Shown one piece after another: positions 36,836 to 46,383 of a DNA stretch of 64,000 nt. The stretch's first letter is position 1, and the number at the start of each line of letters is the position of its first letter. Origin of the DNA: Mycolicibacter nonchromogenicus. Its GTDB lineage: Bacteria; Actinomycetota; Actinomycetes; Mycobacteriales; Mycobacteriaceae. A program made the position numbers and the translations under genes. The stretch is taken from the NCBI RefSeq assembly GCF_002101775.1, contig NZ_LQPI01000022.1, forward strand, positions 35,139 through 99,138, read 5' to 3'. The notes under the pieces were generated by a model. It was not told the DNA's origin, did not search any database, and saw nothing but the letters and a program-made list of their open reading frames with translations.

Positions 36836-38305
36836 GTGTCCCCATCGGTGAAGACCGAGATGACCGACGTAGCGCTGATCGGCGCAGGCATCATGAGCGC
36901 CACTTTGGGGGCGATACTGCGCCGGCTGGAGCCGGATGCGGCGATCACCGTCGTGGAACGGCTGGATTCCGCCGCGGGCGAGAGCAGTGATCCGTGGAAC
37001 AACGCCGGCACCGGCCACGCCGGCCTGTGCGAGCTGTTCTACACCCCGCAGCAGCCCGACGGCTCGATCGCCACGGCCAAGGCGGTGCGGGTCAACGAGC
37101 AGTTCCAGGTGACCCGGCAGTTCTGGGCGTATGCCGTGGAGAACGGCCTGCTGGAGCAACCGCGCGACTTCGTGCGGCCGATCCCGCACGTCAGCTTCGT
37201 ATGCGGCGCCGACGGCGTGGACTACCTGCGACGGCGGCATCGCGCGCTGGCCGACAACCCCTTGTTCGCCGGCACCGAGTTCATCACCGACTTCGGTGAG
37301 TTCGCCGCGCGTCTGCCCGCGATGGCGACCGGGCGCGACCCGGGCGTACCGGTGGCCCTGGACTGGACTGCGCACGGCACCGACGTCGACTTCGGTGCGC
37401 TGACCGGCCAGCTGCTGGCCTACGGCGTGCGCCACGGCACCGCGGTCCTGTTCGGCCACGAGGTGCGTTCACTGCGCCGGGAGTCCGACGGCAGTTGGAC
37501 GTTGACTCTCTCCCACCGCAGAACCGGTGAAACCCGAAGACTCAACGCCAAATTCGTCTTCATCGGCGCGGGGGGAGCGAGCCTGGGTCTGCTGCAGCGC
37601 GCGGGCATTCCCGAGGTCCGCGGATTCGGCGGGTTCCCGATCGGCGGGGTGTTCCTGCGCTGCGGAGCCGCCGAGCTCACCGCCGCGCACCGTGCCAAGG
37701 TGTACGGCGCCCCGGTCCCGGGTGCGCCGTTGACGACCGCCCCGCACCTGGACGCCCGGATGGTCAACGGTGAGTCGTGGCTGCTGTTCGGTCCCTTTGC
37801 CGGCTGGTCGCCGAAATTTCTCAAGCACGGCCGGGCCACGGATCTGCCGAGATCGGTCCGATTCGACAACGTCAGGTCGTTGCTGGGCGCCGGCATCCGG
37901 GAGCGTGAGCTGGTCGGCTACCTGCTTCGGCAACTGCGGCAGACGCACGGCACCCGTGTCGAGGCGCTGCGCGAGTTCCTGCCGGGTGCGGATCAGGCGG
38001 ACTGGCATCAGATTCGGGCGGGTCAGCGGGTGCAGGTGATTCGCGGCGGAACCCTCGATTTCGACACCACGATCGTCAGCGCCGGCGATGGCAGCATCGC
38101 GGGCCTGCTCGGTGCCTCGCCCGGTGCCTCGACCGCGGTGCCGGCCATGCTGGAGGTGCTGGCACGTTGTTTCGCGGGGAAGTTCGCCGGATGGATGCCG
38201 ACGCTCAAGGAGATGGTGCCCTCGCTGGGGACGCGGCTGTCTGACGAACCCGCGCTGTTCGAGCAGGTGTGGGAGTGGGGCAGCCGACAGTTGCAGCTTG
38301 GCTGA
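36836..38305 (+). CDS. mqo: Malate:quinone oxidoreductase
   Basis: A 489-residue FAD enzyme of the membrane periphery that oxidises malate and reduces menaquinone. The FAD motif [21 protein letters not shown] opens the protein. [22 protein letters not shown], the second FAD element [15 protein letters not shown] and [13 protein letters not shown] follow, and the C-terminus has ISxLLGxSPGAST-type residues. The alignment with M. tuberculosis Mqo (Rv2852c) is clear but visibly diverged, with for example [12 protein letters not shown] in place of SALCEMNYTPEM. The GTG start is fixed by the -10 box and by similarity. It supplies the TCA cycle malate step. Confidence 0.93.
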   Translation: MSPSVKTEMTDVALIGAGIMSATLGAILRRLEPDAAITVVERLDSAAGESSDPWNNAGTGHAGLCELFYTPQQPDGSIATAKAVRVNEQFQVTRQFWAYAVENGLLEQPRDFVRPIPHVSFVCGADGVDYLRRRHRALADNPLFAGTEFITDFGEFAARLPAMATGRDPGVPVALDWTAHGTDVDFGALTGQLLAYGVRHGTAVLFGHEVRSLRRESDGSWTLTLSHRRTGETRRLNAKFVFIGAGGASLGLLQRAGIPEVRGFGGFPIGGVFLRCGAAELTAAHRAKVYGAPVPGAPLTTAPHLDARMVNGESWLLFGPFAGWSPKFLKHGRATDLPRSVRFDNVRSLLGAGIRERELVGYLLRQLRQTHGTRVEALREFLPGADQADWHQIRAGQRVQVIRGGTLDFDTTIVSAGDGSIAGLLGASPGASTAVPAMLEVLARCFAGKFAGWMPTLKEMVPSLGTRLSDEPALFEQVWEWGSRQLQLG

Positions 38306-38315
38306 CGATCGCCAC

Positions 38316-38321
38316 TAGAGT
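38316..38321 (+). promoter_or_regulatory. -10 box of a probable leaderless cysG transcript
   Basis: TAGAGT ends 6 nt before GTG 38328 and there is no ribosome-binding site. Confidence 0.5.
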
Positions 38322-38327
38322 TATCGG

Positions 38328-39545
38328 GTGACCGAGAACCCCTACCTGGCCGGGTTACGGCTGGCCGGCCGCAAGGTTGTTGTCGTCGGCGGGGGGAGTG
38401 TCGCGCAACGACGTCTTCCGCTGTTGGTGGACAGCGGCGCGCAGGTGCTGGTGATCGCTCCCAGCGCCACCCCGGCGGTCGAAGCGCTGCGGGAGCGCAA
38501 GCCCGGCATCACGTTGGTCTCGCGTACCTACCGCGACGGCGACCTGGCCGATGCCTGGTACGCGATCGCGGCCGCCGATGATCCGGACGTCAACGCCGCC
38601 GTTGTGGCCGAGGCGGACCGTCGCCAGATCTTCTGCGTGCGTGCCGATCTCGCCGTCGAGGGATCTGCGGTCACCCCGGCGACCTTCGGTTACTCCGGAC
38701 TCTCGGTGGGCGTCCTGGCCGGCGGCGAGCACAGTCGGTCGGCGGCTATCCGCTCGGCGATCCGAAACGCCCTGCAGAACGGTCTGATCACCGGCGAGGC
38801 AGCGTCGACCTCCGACGTCGTGCGCGGAGGTGTGGCGCTGGTGGGCGGCGGCCCCGGCGATCCGGAACTGATCACGGTCCGCGGCCGCCGCATGCTCTCG
38901 CACGCCGACGTCGTGGTGGCCGACCGGCTGGCCCCGCCTGAGCTGCTGGCCGAACTGCCCCCGAACGTCGAGGTCATCGACGCCGCCAAGATTCCCTACG
39001 GGCGGGCCATGGCGCAGGAGGCCATCAATGCGTTGATGATCGAACGTGCCCGGGCCGGCAAGTTCGTGGTGCGGCTCAAGGGCGGGGACCCGTTCGTGTT
39101 CGCCCGTGGTTATGAAGAGGTGCTGGCCTGCGCCGAGGCCGGGATTCCGGTGACGGTGGTACCGGGTGTGACCAGTGCCATAGCGGTCCCGGCTCTGGCC
39201 GGAGTTCCGGTCACCCATCGGGCCGTGAATCACGAGTTCGTGGTGGTCAGCGGGCATGTTTCGCCCGAGGATCCCGAATCGTTAGTGAATTGGGATGCCC
39301 TGGCAGCACTGCGCGGGACGATCGTGCTGCTGATGGCCATCGAACGCATCGAACAGTTCTGCGCGGTTCTGCAAAAAGGCGGTCGACCTGCGGATACGCC
39401 CGTTCTGGTGGTTCAGCACGGCACCACACCGGCCCAGCAGACGCTGCGAGCCACCCTGGCCGACGCGCCCGAAAAGATCCGTGCGGAGGGCATCCGACCT
39501 CCCGCGATCGTGATTATCGGCGCCGTCGCAGGTTTCGAGGTTTAA
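38328..39545 (+). CDS. cysG: Siroheme synthase (precorrin-2 dehydrogenase/ferrochelatase and uroporphyrinogen-III methyltransferase)
   Basis: A 405-residue bifunctional protein. The N-terminal Rossmann domain (VVVVGGGSVAQRRLPLLVDSGA, residues 1-150) oxidises precorrin-2 and inserts iron. The C-terminal SUMT domain (about 165-405) methylates uroporphyrinogen III, with signatures LVGGGPGDPELITVRGRRML and VVRLKGGDPFVFARGYEE. The product, siroheme, is the cofactor of sulfite and nitrite reductases. Length equals Rv2847c. Unlike M. tuberculosis, no cobalamin genes precede it. Confidence 0.95.
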   Translation: MTENPYLAGLRLAGRKVVVVGGGSVAQRRLPLLVDSGAQVLVIAPSATPAVEALRERKPGITLVSRTYRDGDLADAWYAIAAADDPDVNAAVVAEADRRQIFCVRADLAVEGSAVTPATFGYSGLSVGVLAGGEHSRSAAIRSAIRNALQNGLITGEAASTSDVVRGGVALVGGGPGDPELITVRGRRMLSHADVVVADRLAPPELLAELPPNVEVIDAAKIPYGRAMAQEAINALMIERARAGKFVVRLKGGDPFVFARGYEEVLACAEAGIPVTVVPGVTSAIAVPALAGVPVTHRAVNHEFVVVSGHVSPEDPESLVNWDALAALRGTIVLLMAIERIEQFCAVLQKGGRPADTPVLVVQHGTTPAQQTLRATLADAPEKIRAEGIRPPAIVIIGAVAGFEV

Positions 39546-39564
39546 ACAGCTCTTAATATTACTG

Positions 39565-39570
39565 TAGGGT
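39565..39570 (+). promoter_or_regulatory. -10 box of a probable leaderless efpA transcript
   Basis: TAGGGT ends 8 nt before ATG 39579. The AT-rich TCTTAATATTAC just upstream adds promoter character. Confidence 0.5.
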
Positions 39571-39578
39571 AGCCGGTT

Positions 39579-41159
39579 ATGACTGCACTCGATGATGCAG
39601 GACGGGTGACCGCGCAGTGGTCCGAAGGTGCGGCCGCGGAGGTTCCCCGAGGGCGCACCGGCTCCGATCTTGTGAGCTGGACCAGCAAGTACGTGTCGTC
39701 CCGGCTCCCGTCTCGTCGTTTTATCTATGCCGTGATCGCCATCGGCGGCATGCAGCTGCTGGCCACCATGGACAGCACTGTCGCGATCGTCGCCCTTCCT
39801 AAGATCCAAGACAATCTGGGCCTGTCCGACGCGGGTCGTGGCTGGGTGATCAGCGCCTACGTGTTGACCTTTGGCGGCCTGATGCTGCTCGGGGGCCGAC
39901 TCGGCGACACCATCGGCCGCAAGCGCACCTTCATCAGCGGTGTCGCGCTGTTCACCATCGCCTCGGTCCTGTGTGCCGTGGCCTGGGACGCCCCCACATT
40001 GGTCATCGCTCGACTGTTGCAGGGTGTCGGCTCGGCCATCGCCTCGCCGACCGCATTGGCGCTGATCGCAACAACCTTCCCGAAGGGTCCCGCCCGCAAC
40101 GCCGCCACCGCGGTATTCGGCGCGATGACCGCCGTCGGGTCGGTGATGGGCCTGGTCGTCGGTGGTGCGCTGACGGAGTTGTCGTGGCGGCTGGCCTTCG
40201 GTGTCAACGTGCCGATCGGCCTGCTGATGATCTACCTGGCCCGCACCGCGCTGACCGAGACCGTCCGGGAGCGGATGAAGCTCGATGCTGCCGGGGCGCT
40301 GCTGGCGACCCTGGGCTGCACGGCAGCGGTGTTCGCCTTCACGATCGGTCCCGAGAAGGGCTGGATCTCGGTCATCACCATCGGCTCGGGGGCGGTCGCG
40401 GTCGTGGCGATGCTGGCGTTCGCCATCGTCGAGCGCACCGCCGAGAACCCGGTGGTGCCGTTCACCCTGTTCAAGGAGCGCAACCGGGTGGCGACCTTCG
40501 CGGCGATCTTCCTCGCCGGCGGGGTGCTGTTCACCGTGACCGTGACGATCGGCCTGTACGTGCAGGATCTGATGGGTTACTCGGCGCTGCGCGCCGGGGT
40601 GGGGTTCATCCCGTTCGTCATCGGCCTGGGGATCGGCCTGGCGGCGTCGTCCCAGTTGGTCCGCCGGTTCCCGCCGCGGGTGCTGGTGATCGCCGGCGGC
40701 GTCGTGGTGCTGGGGGCCATGATCTACGGCTCGACCGTGGACCGGAACCTGCCGTACTTCCCGAACTTCGTGACGCTGATCGTGCTCGGCGGTCTCGGAA
40801 TCGGGATGATCGTGGTGCCGTTGACCCTCTCGGCGATCACCGGCGTGGGCTTCGACCAGATCGGCCCGGCCTCGGCGATCGCGCTGATGCTGCAGAACCT
40901 GGGCGGTCCGATCGTGCTGGCGATCATCCAGGCCGTCATCACTTCCCGGACGCTGTACAACGGCGGCATCACCGGCCCGGTGAGCAACATGACCGGCTCC
41001 CAGATCGACGCGCTGGACGCCGGCTACACCTACGGTCTGCTGTGGGTCGCCGCGGTGGCGGTCTTGGTCGGCGCGATTTCGCTGCTGATCGGCTACACCG
41101 CCCGGCAGGTCGCGCACGCCCAGGACGTCCAGGACGCCTTCGGCGCCGGCACCCTGTAG
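39579..41159 (+). CDS. efpA: MFS efflux transporter EfpA (DHA2/QacA family)
   Basis: A 526-residue inner-membrane exporter with about 14 helices after a 45-residue cytoplasmic N-terminus. The MFS motif GGRLGDTIGRKRTF lies between helices 2 and 3. The helix-1 motif D of the 14-helix family is MDSTVAIVALPKIQDNLGLS. RLLQGVGSAIASPTALALI and the antiporter motif C VGSVMGLVVGGALTE are present. The M. tuberculosis orthologue Rv2846c is essential and linked to drug tolerance and lipid transport (literature). It is probably driven by proton-motive force. Confidence 0.95.
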   Translation: MTALDDAGRVTAQWSEGAAAEVPRGRTGSDLVSWTSKYVSSRLPSRRFIYAVIAIGGMQLLATMDSTVAIVALPKIQDNLGLSDAGRGWVISAYVLTFGGLMLLGGRLGDTIGRKRTFISGVALFTIASVLCAVAWDAPTLVIARLLQGVGSAIASPTALALIATTFPKGPARNAATAVFGAMTAVGSVMGLVVGGALTELSWRLAFGVNVPIGLLMIYLARTALTETVRERMKLDAAGALLATLGCTAAVFAFTIGPEKGWISVITIGSGAVAVVAMLAFAIVERTAENPVVPFTLFKERNRVATFAAIFLAGGVLFTVTVTIGLYVQDLMGYSALRAGVGFIPFVIGLGIGLAASSQLVRRFPPRVLVIAGGVVVLGAMIYGSTVDRNLPYFPNFVTLIVLGGLGIGMIVVPLTLSAITGVGFDQIGPASAIALMLQNLGGPIVLAIIQAVITSRTLYNGGITGPVSNMTGSQIDALDAGYTYGLLWVAAVAVLVGAISLLIGYTARQVAHAQDVQDAFGAGTL

Positions 41160-41245
41160 CCCCGCCAGAGGTCCCGCGCCCGGGCTCGCGATCGCTGCTC
41201 GCACGGCGCTGCCGTTGCGATTCCGTGTCTGCTCGCCGCTGAAGA

Positions 41246-41251
41246 TAGGCT
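41246..41251 (+). promoter_or_regulatory. -10 box of a probable leaderless proS transcript
   Basis: TAGGCT ends 7 nt before GTG 41259. The 99-bp efpA-proS gap holds nothing else I can name. Confidence 0.5.
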
Positions 41252-41258
41252 CCCCGCT

Positions 41259-43004
41259 GTGATCACCCGGATGTCCGAACTGTTCCTGCGCACCCTGCGC
41301 GACGACCCCGCCGATGCCGAAGTCCCCAGCCACAAGCTGCTGATCCGCGCCGGCTACATCCGGCCTATCGCACCCGGGCTGTACAGCTGGCTGCCGCTGG
41401 GCCTGCGGGTGCTGCGCAACATCGAGCGAGTGGTCCGCGAGGAGATGAACGCCATCGGCGGCCAGGAGATCCTGTTCCCCGCGCTGCTGCCGCGGGCACC
41501 GTATGAGACCACCAACCGCTGGACCGAATACGGCGACGGCCTGTTCCGGCTCAAGGACCGACGGGACAACGACTACCTGCTGGGGCCCACCCACGAGGAA
41601 CTGTTCACCCTGACGGTCAAGGGGGAGTACAACTCCTACAAGGACTTCCCGGTGGTGCTGTATCAGATCCAGACCAAGTACCGCGACGAGGCGCGGCCGC
41701 GAGCCGGCATCCTGCGCGGCCGGGAGTTCGTGATGAAGGACTCCTATTCCTTCGACGTCGACGACGCCGGCCTGGCCGCCGCCTACGACGCGCACCGGGT
41801 GGCCTATCAGAAGATCTTCGACCGGCTCGGGGTGCGGTACGTGATCGTCTCGGCGGTCTCGGGTGCCATGGGCGGATCGGCCTCCGAGGAGTTCCTCGCC
41901 GAGAGCGCGGTCGGTGAGGACACATTCGTCCGCTGCATCGAGTCCGGCTACGCCGCCAACGTCGAAGCCGTGACCACCGCACGGCCCGAGCCGCTGCCGA
42001 TCGACGGACTGCCCGAGGCGCAGGTTTACGACACCGGCGACACTCCGACAATCGCCACCCTGGTGGACTGGGCCAACGGCGCGCTGGACCGCACGGTCAC
42101 CGCCGCCGACACCCTCAAGAACGTGCTGCTCAAGGTCCGCCAGCCGGACGGCGAGTGGGAGCTGCTGGGCATCGGGGTTCCGGGTGACCGCGAGATCGAC
42201 GAGAAGCGGCTCGGCGCGGCGCTCGAGCCCGCCGAGTACGCCCTGCTCACCGACGCGGATTTCGCCAAGCACCCGTTCCTCGTGAAGGGCTACATCGGCC
42301 CGAAGGCCCTCCAGGGCAACGGTGTGAGATACCTGGTCGATCCGCGTGTGGTGGACGGCACCAGCTGGATCACCGGCGCCGACGCCCCCGGCAAGCACGT
42401 CGTGGGACTGGTCGCAGGGCGGGACTTCCACGCCGACGGCACCATCGAGGCGGCCGAGGTCCGCGACGGCGACCCCTCGCCGGACGGTGCCGGCCCGCTG
42501 GTCAGCGCCCGAGGCATCGAGATCGCTCACATCTTCCAGCTCGGCCGCAAGTACACCGACGCGTTCGCTGTCGATGTCCTCGGCGAGGACGGCCGTCCGG
42601 TGCGGCTCACCATGGGTTCCTACGGCGTCGGCGTCTCCCGGCTGGTCGCGGTCATAGCCGAGCAGCAGCATGACGAGCTGGGTCTGCGTTGGCCGTCGCA
42701 GATCGCTCCGTTCGACGTCCACGTGGTGGTCGCCAACAAGGACCAGGCCGCTCGTGCCGGGGCCACCGAGTTGGCCGGCGAACTGGACCGGCTTGGCCTG
42801 GAGGTGCTCTTCGACGACCGGCAGGCCTCGCCGGGGGTGAAGTTCAAAGACGCCGAACTGCTCGGGGTGCCCTGGGTCGTGGTGCTCGGGCGCGGCTGGG
42901 CGGACGGCGTCGTCGAACTGCGCGACCGGTTCTCCGGGCAGACCCGCGAGCTGGCCGTCGGCGCGGACTTGGCCGGCCAGATCCTGGCAGCGTTGGGGCG
43001 CTAG
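41259..43004 (+). CDS. proS: Prolyl-tRNA synthetase (bacterial type with INS editing domain)
   Basis: A 581-residue class II synthetase that charges tRNA-Pro. Motif 1 region [22 protein letters not shown] and motif 2 [32 protein letters not shown] are followed by the inserted YbaK-like editing domain (about 225-400, with [27 protein letters not shown]). Motif 3 is [16 protein letters not shown]. The C-terminal anticodon-binding domain contains [12 protein letters not shown] and [21 protein letters not shown]. Length equals M. tuberculosis ProS within one residue. Confidence 0.96.
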   Translation: MITRMSELFLRTLRDDPADAEVPSHKLLIRAGYIRPIAPGLYSWLPLGLRVLRNIERVVREEMNAIGGQEILFPALLPRAPYETTNRWTEYGDGLFRLKDRRDNDYLLGPTHEELFTLTVKGEYNSYKDFPVVLYQIQTKYRDEARPRAGILRGREFVMKDSYSFDVDDAGLAAAYDAHRVAYQKIFDRLGVRYVIVSAVSGAMGGSASEEFLAESAVGEDTFVRCIESGYAANVEAVTTARPEPLPIDGLPEAQVYDTGDTPTIATLVDWANGALDRTVTAADTLKNVLLKVRQPDGEWELLGIGVPGDREIDEKRLGAALEPAEYALLTDADFAKHPFLVKGYIGPKALQGNGVRYLVDPRVVDGTSWITGADAPGKHVVGLVAGRDFHADGTIEAAEVRDGDPSPDGAGPLVSARGIEIAHIFQLGRKYTDAFAVDVLGEDGRPVRLTMGSYGVGVSRLVAVIAEQQHDELGLRWPSQIAPFDVHVVVANKDQAARAGATELAGELDRLGLEVLFDDRQASPGVKFKDAELLGVPWVVVLGRGWADGVVELRDRFSGQTRELAVGADLAGQILAALGR

Positions 43005-43031
43005 CGGCGGGGCAGGTCACCGCCCTCGGAT

Positions 43032-43490
43032 CTAGTCCGCGCCGCCGGGGAAGGCTTGGGTGATCGGCCAATTCCCCAGCGCACGGTTCCAGTGCGCCGC
43101 CAGCACGGCGCTCTGGCCCAGCGCGTTCGCCGCGAATTCCCGGTCGGTGTCCTCGTCGGCCTGCTCGACGACCGCACGCCAGGCCGCAGCGGTGTCGTTC
43201 TCCATCCGGACGGCCAGCCGCAGGGCATCGTTGGACGTGGTCAACGGCATGGGCACCTGATACCCGGCCGCGGCAGGCGGGACGGCCACCGAGCGGCTGG
43301 TCAGTATCGCGATGATGCGGTCCCGGCGCTGGCGGTGCTGACGGATGCTGGTGACCACCAGCGGGTTGAATTCCGGCAGCGAGTAGGCCGAAACGAGCCC
43401 GTAGCCGTAGACGACGCCGTATTCGGTGGCCAGGGCATCGATCAGGGCTGCGTCGGGGCCGGCGGCCGGACTGGGTTCGGGCGAGGTCAT
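43032..43490 (-). CDS. DUF4439 ferritin-like protein (Rv2844-like)
   Basis: A 152-residue, mostly helical protein. LIDALATEYGVVYGYGLVSAYS and LTTSNDALRLAVRMENDTAAAWRAVVEQADEDTDREFAANALGQSAVLAAHWNRALG match the four-helix DUF4439 family. A Glu and several His fall on helices, but I cannot show a metal site. It overlaps the preceding lipoprotein-like gene by 4 bp (ATGA), so the two form a conserved pair, Rv2843-Rv2844 in M. tuberculosis. Function unknown. Confidence 0.8.
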   Translation of the reverse strand: MTSPEPSPAAGPDAALIDALATEYGVVYGYGLVSAYSLPEFNPLVVTSIRQHRQRRDRIIAILTSRSVAVPPAAAGYQVPMPLTTSNDALRLAVRMENDTAAAWRAVVEQADEDTDREFAANALGQSAVLAAHWNRALGNWPITQAFPGGAD

Positions 43491-43996
43491 GCCTGCGTCA
43501 CCAGGGCGACTGCGTAGGAGGCCGTGCAGGCGGCGGCGATGGAGGCCAGCAGGCCGGCCCGGTAACCCGACGAGGTGACCGCCAGCTTCCCGGCGCTGTC
43601 GGCGGCGGTCCGCAGCGCGTTGATCACCTGGGAGGCGGTCGGAGCGGGCGCATCCGGCGCGGCGCTGGGCTTAGTGGTTTCGCCGTCGTAGGCCGGCGTC
43701 TTCCCGGCGGCGCGGGCGATCTCGGCTGCCAGCGCCCGGGCATGCTCAGCTCGCTCCGAAGACACCTGCTCCAATGCCGCGGCCAGCGCCTTGGATTCCG
43801 GGTCGGTCAGTGCCGCGGCGGCCGCTGCGGCCAGCGCACTGTCGTGCTGGGCCGCCTCCCGTTGCGCCTCCAGGTCATCGACGGCGGGCGCCGTCGGACC
43901 CGAGCCGCAGGCCGGCGCCGCGACGGCCAGCAGGGCGAGCATCCCGGCGCCGGTGAGCACGCGCCGTCGGTCGATGGCGGACAGGGGGCCTGGCAC
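43487..43996 (-). CDS. Putative Tat-exported lipoprotein (Rv2843-like)
   Basis: A 169-residue helical protein. The N-terminus has a twin-arginine-like DRRRVLTGAGMLALLAVAAPACGSG ending in a lipobox APAC, so it is likely exported by Tat and lipidated at about C30. The remainder is Ala/Glu-rich and probably a helical bundle (DLEAQREAAQHDSALAAAAAAALTD). The GTG start lies at 43996. It is transcribed divergently from rimP and is translationally coupled to the DUF4439 gene. The two may work together at the envelope. Confidence 0.8.
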   Translation of the reverse strand: MPGPLSAIDRRRVLTGAGMLALLAVAAPACGSGPTAPAVDDLEAQREAAQHDSALAAAAAAALTDPESKALAAALEQVSSERAEHARALAAEIARAAGKTPAYDGETTKPSAAPDAPAPTASQVINALRTAADSAGKLAVTSSGYRAGLLASIAAACTASYAVALVTQA

Positions 43997-44189
43997 CCTG
44001 ACATCCTGCCATTGCGACCGCCCGGCAGGGACGCGACGTGGCCGCCGGCGGGCCGCGGTAGGCTGACGCGCGCTTTTGCCGGTTTGCTGTGGCTGTGTTT
44101 CCCACGGCGTATCGTTGATAGCTGGTTCCCGGCCGCCGCTGGCGCGTGGGAACGCGCCGAGAAGGACAACTCAAGACGAGGAGCTCGCC

Positions 44190-44726
44190 GTGGCCACCGG
44201 GCTACCTTCCCAGACACAGGTGATCGAGCTGCTCGATGCTGAGTTCACCCGCGCCGGATTCGAGATCGAAGACGTCATCGTCGACGATCAGGCCCCACAG
44301 CCGCGGATCACCGTGATCGCCGACGGCGACACCCCACTGGATCTGGACACTGCCGCGGCGCTGGCGCGCTCGGCATCCGAACTGCTCGACACCTTGGAAT
44401 TCGACAGCCAATACGTGCTGGAGGTCAGCTCACCCGGCGTGGGCCGACCGCTGACCACCGCGAAGCATTTCCGGCGTGCGCACGGTCGCAAGGTTGAGCT
44501 GACCCTGACCGACGGATCGGCTCTGACCGGTCGCGTGGGCGTGGTCGATGACGACGACGTGCTGGCGCTGGTGGTGCGTGCCGGGCGGGACTGGAACCGT
44601 CGCCGTCTGCCGCTGAGCGAGATCAGCCGAGCGGTGGTACAAGTCGAATTCTCGCCGCCGAACGAACGTGAACTGCAGTTGGCGGGTATACCGTCCCCGG
44701 ACGCGACGACGGAGGGCGGAGCATGA
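44190..44726 (+). CDS. rimP: Ribosome maturation factor RimP
   Basis: A 178-residue factor for 30S assembly. [76 protein letters not shown] and the C-terminal SH3-like barrel define it. GTG 44190 follows GAGGAG by 6 nt. Upstream in-frame codons have no similarity. It opens the rimP-nusA-ylxR-infB-rbfA block. Confidence 0.93.
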   Translation: MATGLPSQTQVIELLDAEFTRAGFEIEDVIVDDQAPQPRITVIADGDTPLDLDTAAALARSASELLDTLEFDSQYVLEVSSPGVGRPLTTAKHFRRAHGRKVELTLTDGSALTGRVGVVDDDDVLALVVRAGRDWNRRRLPLSEISRAVVQVEFSPPNERELQLAGIPSPDATTEGGA

Positions 44727-44775
44727 ACCGCGCCGGCGACGAGGCGGGACGTAGCGACAGAAAGGAGTGGCGCCA

Positions 44776-45819
44776 ATGAACATCGACATGGCCGCGCTGC
44801 ACGCGATCGAGGCGGACAAGGGCATCTCGGTTGACGTGGTCGTGGACACGATCAAATCGGCGTTGCTCACCGCATACCGCCACACCGAGGGGCATCAGGC
44901 CGATGCGGTGATCGACGTCGACCGCAAGACCGGCGTGGTGCGGGTGCTGGCCCGTGAGACCGACGAGAACGGCAACGTGATCAGCGAGTACGACGACACC
45001 CCCGAGGGTTTCGGGCGTATCGCGGCGACCACGGCCCGCCAGGTGATCCTGCAGCGACTGCGGGACGCCGAAAACGAGAAGGCCTACGGCGAGTTCTCCG
45101 CACGCGAGGGCGACATCGTCGCCGGAGTCGTCCAGCGCGATGCCCGCGAGAATGCCCGCGGTGTCGTCGTGGTGCGGCTGGGCACCGAGGCCAAGGGGTT
45201 CGACGGCGTCATCCGCCCCGCAGAGCAGGCGCCCGGTGAGGCCTACGAGCACGGTGACCGGCTGCGCTGCTACGTGATCGGCGTGACAAGGGGTCTGCGC
45301 GAACCGCGCATCGAGCTGTCGCGTACGCACCCGAACCTGGTGCGCAAGCTGTTCGCCCTGGAGGTGCCCGAGATCGCCGACGGGTCGGTCGAGATCGTCG
45401 CGGTCGCCCGTGAGGCCGGCCATCGATCCAAGATCGCGGTGGCCTCGCAGGTTCCCGGGCTCAACGCCAAGGGCGCCTGCATCGGCCCGATGGGCCAGCG
45501 GGTGCGCAACGTGATGAGCGAGCTGGCCGGCGAGAAGATCGACATCATCGACTACGACGAAGACCCCGCGCGCTTCGTGGGCAACGCACTGTCGCCCGCC
45601 AAGGTGATGTCGGTGACCGTGATCGACCAGGCGGCTCGCGCCGCTCGAGTGGTGGTCCCAGACTTCCAGCTGTCCCTGGCCATCGGCAAGGAAGGCCAGA
45701 ACGCCCGGCTGGCGGCTCGGCTGACCGGCTGGCGCATCGATATCCGCAGTGACGTCCCCGAGCCCGGTGCCAATGGCGCCGAGCGCACGGCCGGTCAAGG
45801 CGTGGCGCACGAAGCCTGA
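44776..45819 (+). CDS. nusA: Transcription termination/antitermination factor NusA
   Basis: A 347-residue protein, identical in length to M. tuberculosis NusA. The N-terminal RNA-polymerase-binding domain ([36 protein letters not shown]) is followed by S1 (about 108-183). Two KH domains follow, with [21 protein letters not shown] and [25 protein letters not shown] as GxxG motifs. It lacks the acidic C-terminal repeats of E. coli, as usual in actinobacteria. ATG 44776 has AAGGAG upstream. It follows rimP by 49 bp. Confidence 0.96.
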   Translation: MNIDMAALHAIEADKGISVDVVVDTIKSALLTAYRHTEGHQADAVIDVDRKTGVVRVLARETDENGNVISEYDDTPEGFGRIAATTARQVILQRLRDAENEKAYGEFSAREGDIVAGVVQRDARENARGVVVVRLGTEAKGFDGVIRPAEQAPGEAYEHGDRLRCYVIGVTRGLREPRIELSRTHPNLVRKLFALEVPEIADGSVEIVAVAREAGHRSKIAVASQVPGLNAKGACIGPMGQRVRNVMSELAGEKIDIIDYDEDPARFVGNALSPAKVMSVTVIDQAARAARVVVPDFQLSLAIGKEGQNARLAARLTGWRIDIRSDVPEPGANGAERTAGQGVAHEA

Positions 45820-45922
45820 GGGGAACGCGGCCACGAGCACTGAACGCCGACCCGACCAGCGCGCCGGTGGCCGCCCCGCGGGCTTCGTATTCGGTTGGTT
45901 CGGGTGATCGCCGTTGTATGGG

Positions 45923-45928
45923 TAGACT
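45923..45928 (+). promoter_or_regulatory. -10 box before ylxR
   Basis: TAGACT ends 5 nt before GTG 45934, a possible internal leaderless promoter inside the nusA-infB block. Confidence 0.4.
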
Positions 45929-45933
45929 GAGCC

Positions 45934-46317
45934 GTGATCCAGCGCGAGACTTCGACAACCGCCTCGCGGTCGCACCGTTCCCCAGATGGACCGGTGCGCA
46001 CGTGTGTCGGATGCCGGAACCGTGCGTTGACCATCGAATTGCTTCGGGTGGTCGCGGTGTCAACTGAGAACGGCCACGGTGCTGTGATCATTGACCACGC
46101 GGGCAACCAACCGGGGCGGGGTGCGTGGTTGCACCCCGCAACGGAGTGCCTGCACGCGGCGATTCGGAAACGGGCATTCGTGCGCGCGCTGCGGATCAGC
46201 GGTTCTCCGGATGTATCCGGGGTGGAGGAGTACTTCGAAGGATTCGAAGATCGGCTCGCCGCCCCGGTCAACAGAACAGGTAGCGAAGAACATGAGCACA
46301 CCGTGAAGTCCCGATGA
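45934..46317 (+). CDS. ylxR: YlxR-family (DUF448) RNA-binding protein
   Basis: A 127-residue protein of the conserved nusA-ylxR-infB locus. VRTCVGCRNRALTIELLRVV with the CVGC motif and the GRGAWLHPATECLHAAIRKRAFVRALR segment define the YlxR fold. GTG 45934 adds about 18 residues before PDGPVRTCVGCR. The C-terminal 30 residues are variable. It acts as an RNA-binding accessory protein; a role in rnpB regulation has been described for homologues elsewhere. Confidence 0.9.
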   Translation: MIQRETSTTASRSHRSPDGPVRTCVGCRNRALTIELLRVVAVSTENGHGAVIIDHAGNQPGRGAWLHPATECLHAAIRKRAFVRALRISGSPDVSGVEEYFEGFEDRLAAPVNRTGSEEHEHTVKSR

Positions 46318-46383
46318 CCATGCGTCATAGCTAAACCCGAGGCGCGGCCCACCACCGCTGTCGCCTCATAGACAGGAGATGTA

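Noticed and set aside
39282..42722. Minus-strand open frame of 1146 codons opposite cysG, efpA and proS
   Set aside because: High-GC antisense shadow of three clearly functional genes; its translation is His/Asp/Gln/Arg-rich and has no domain pattern.
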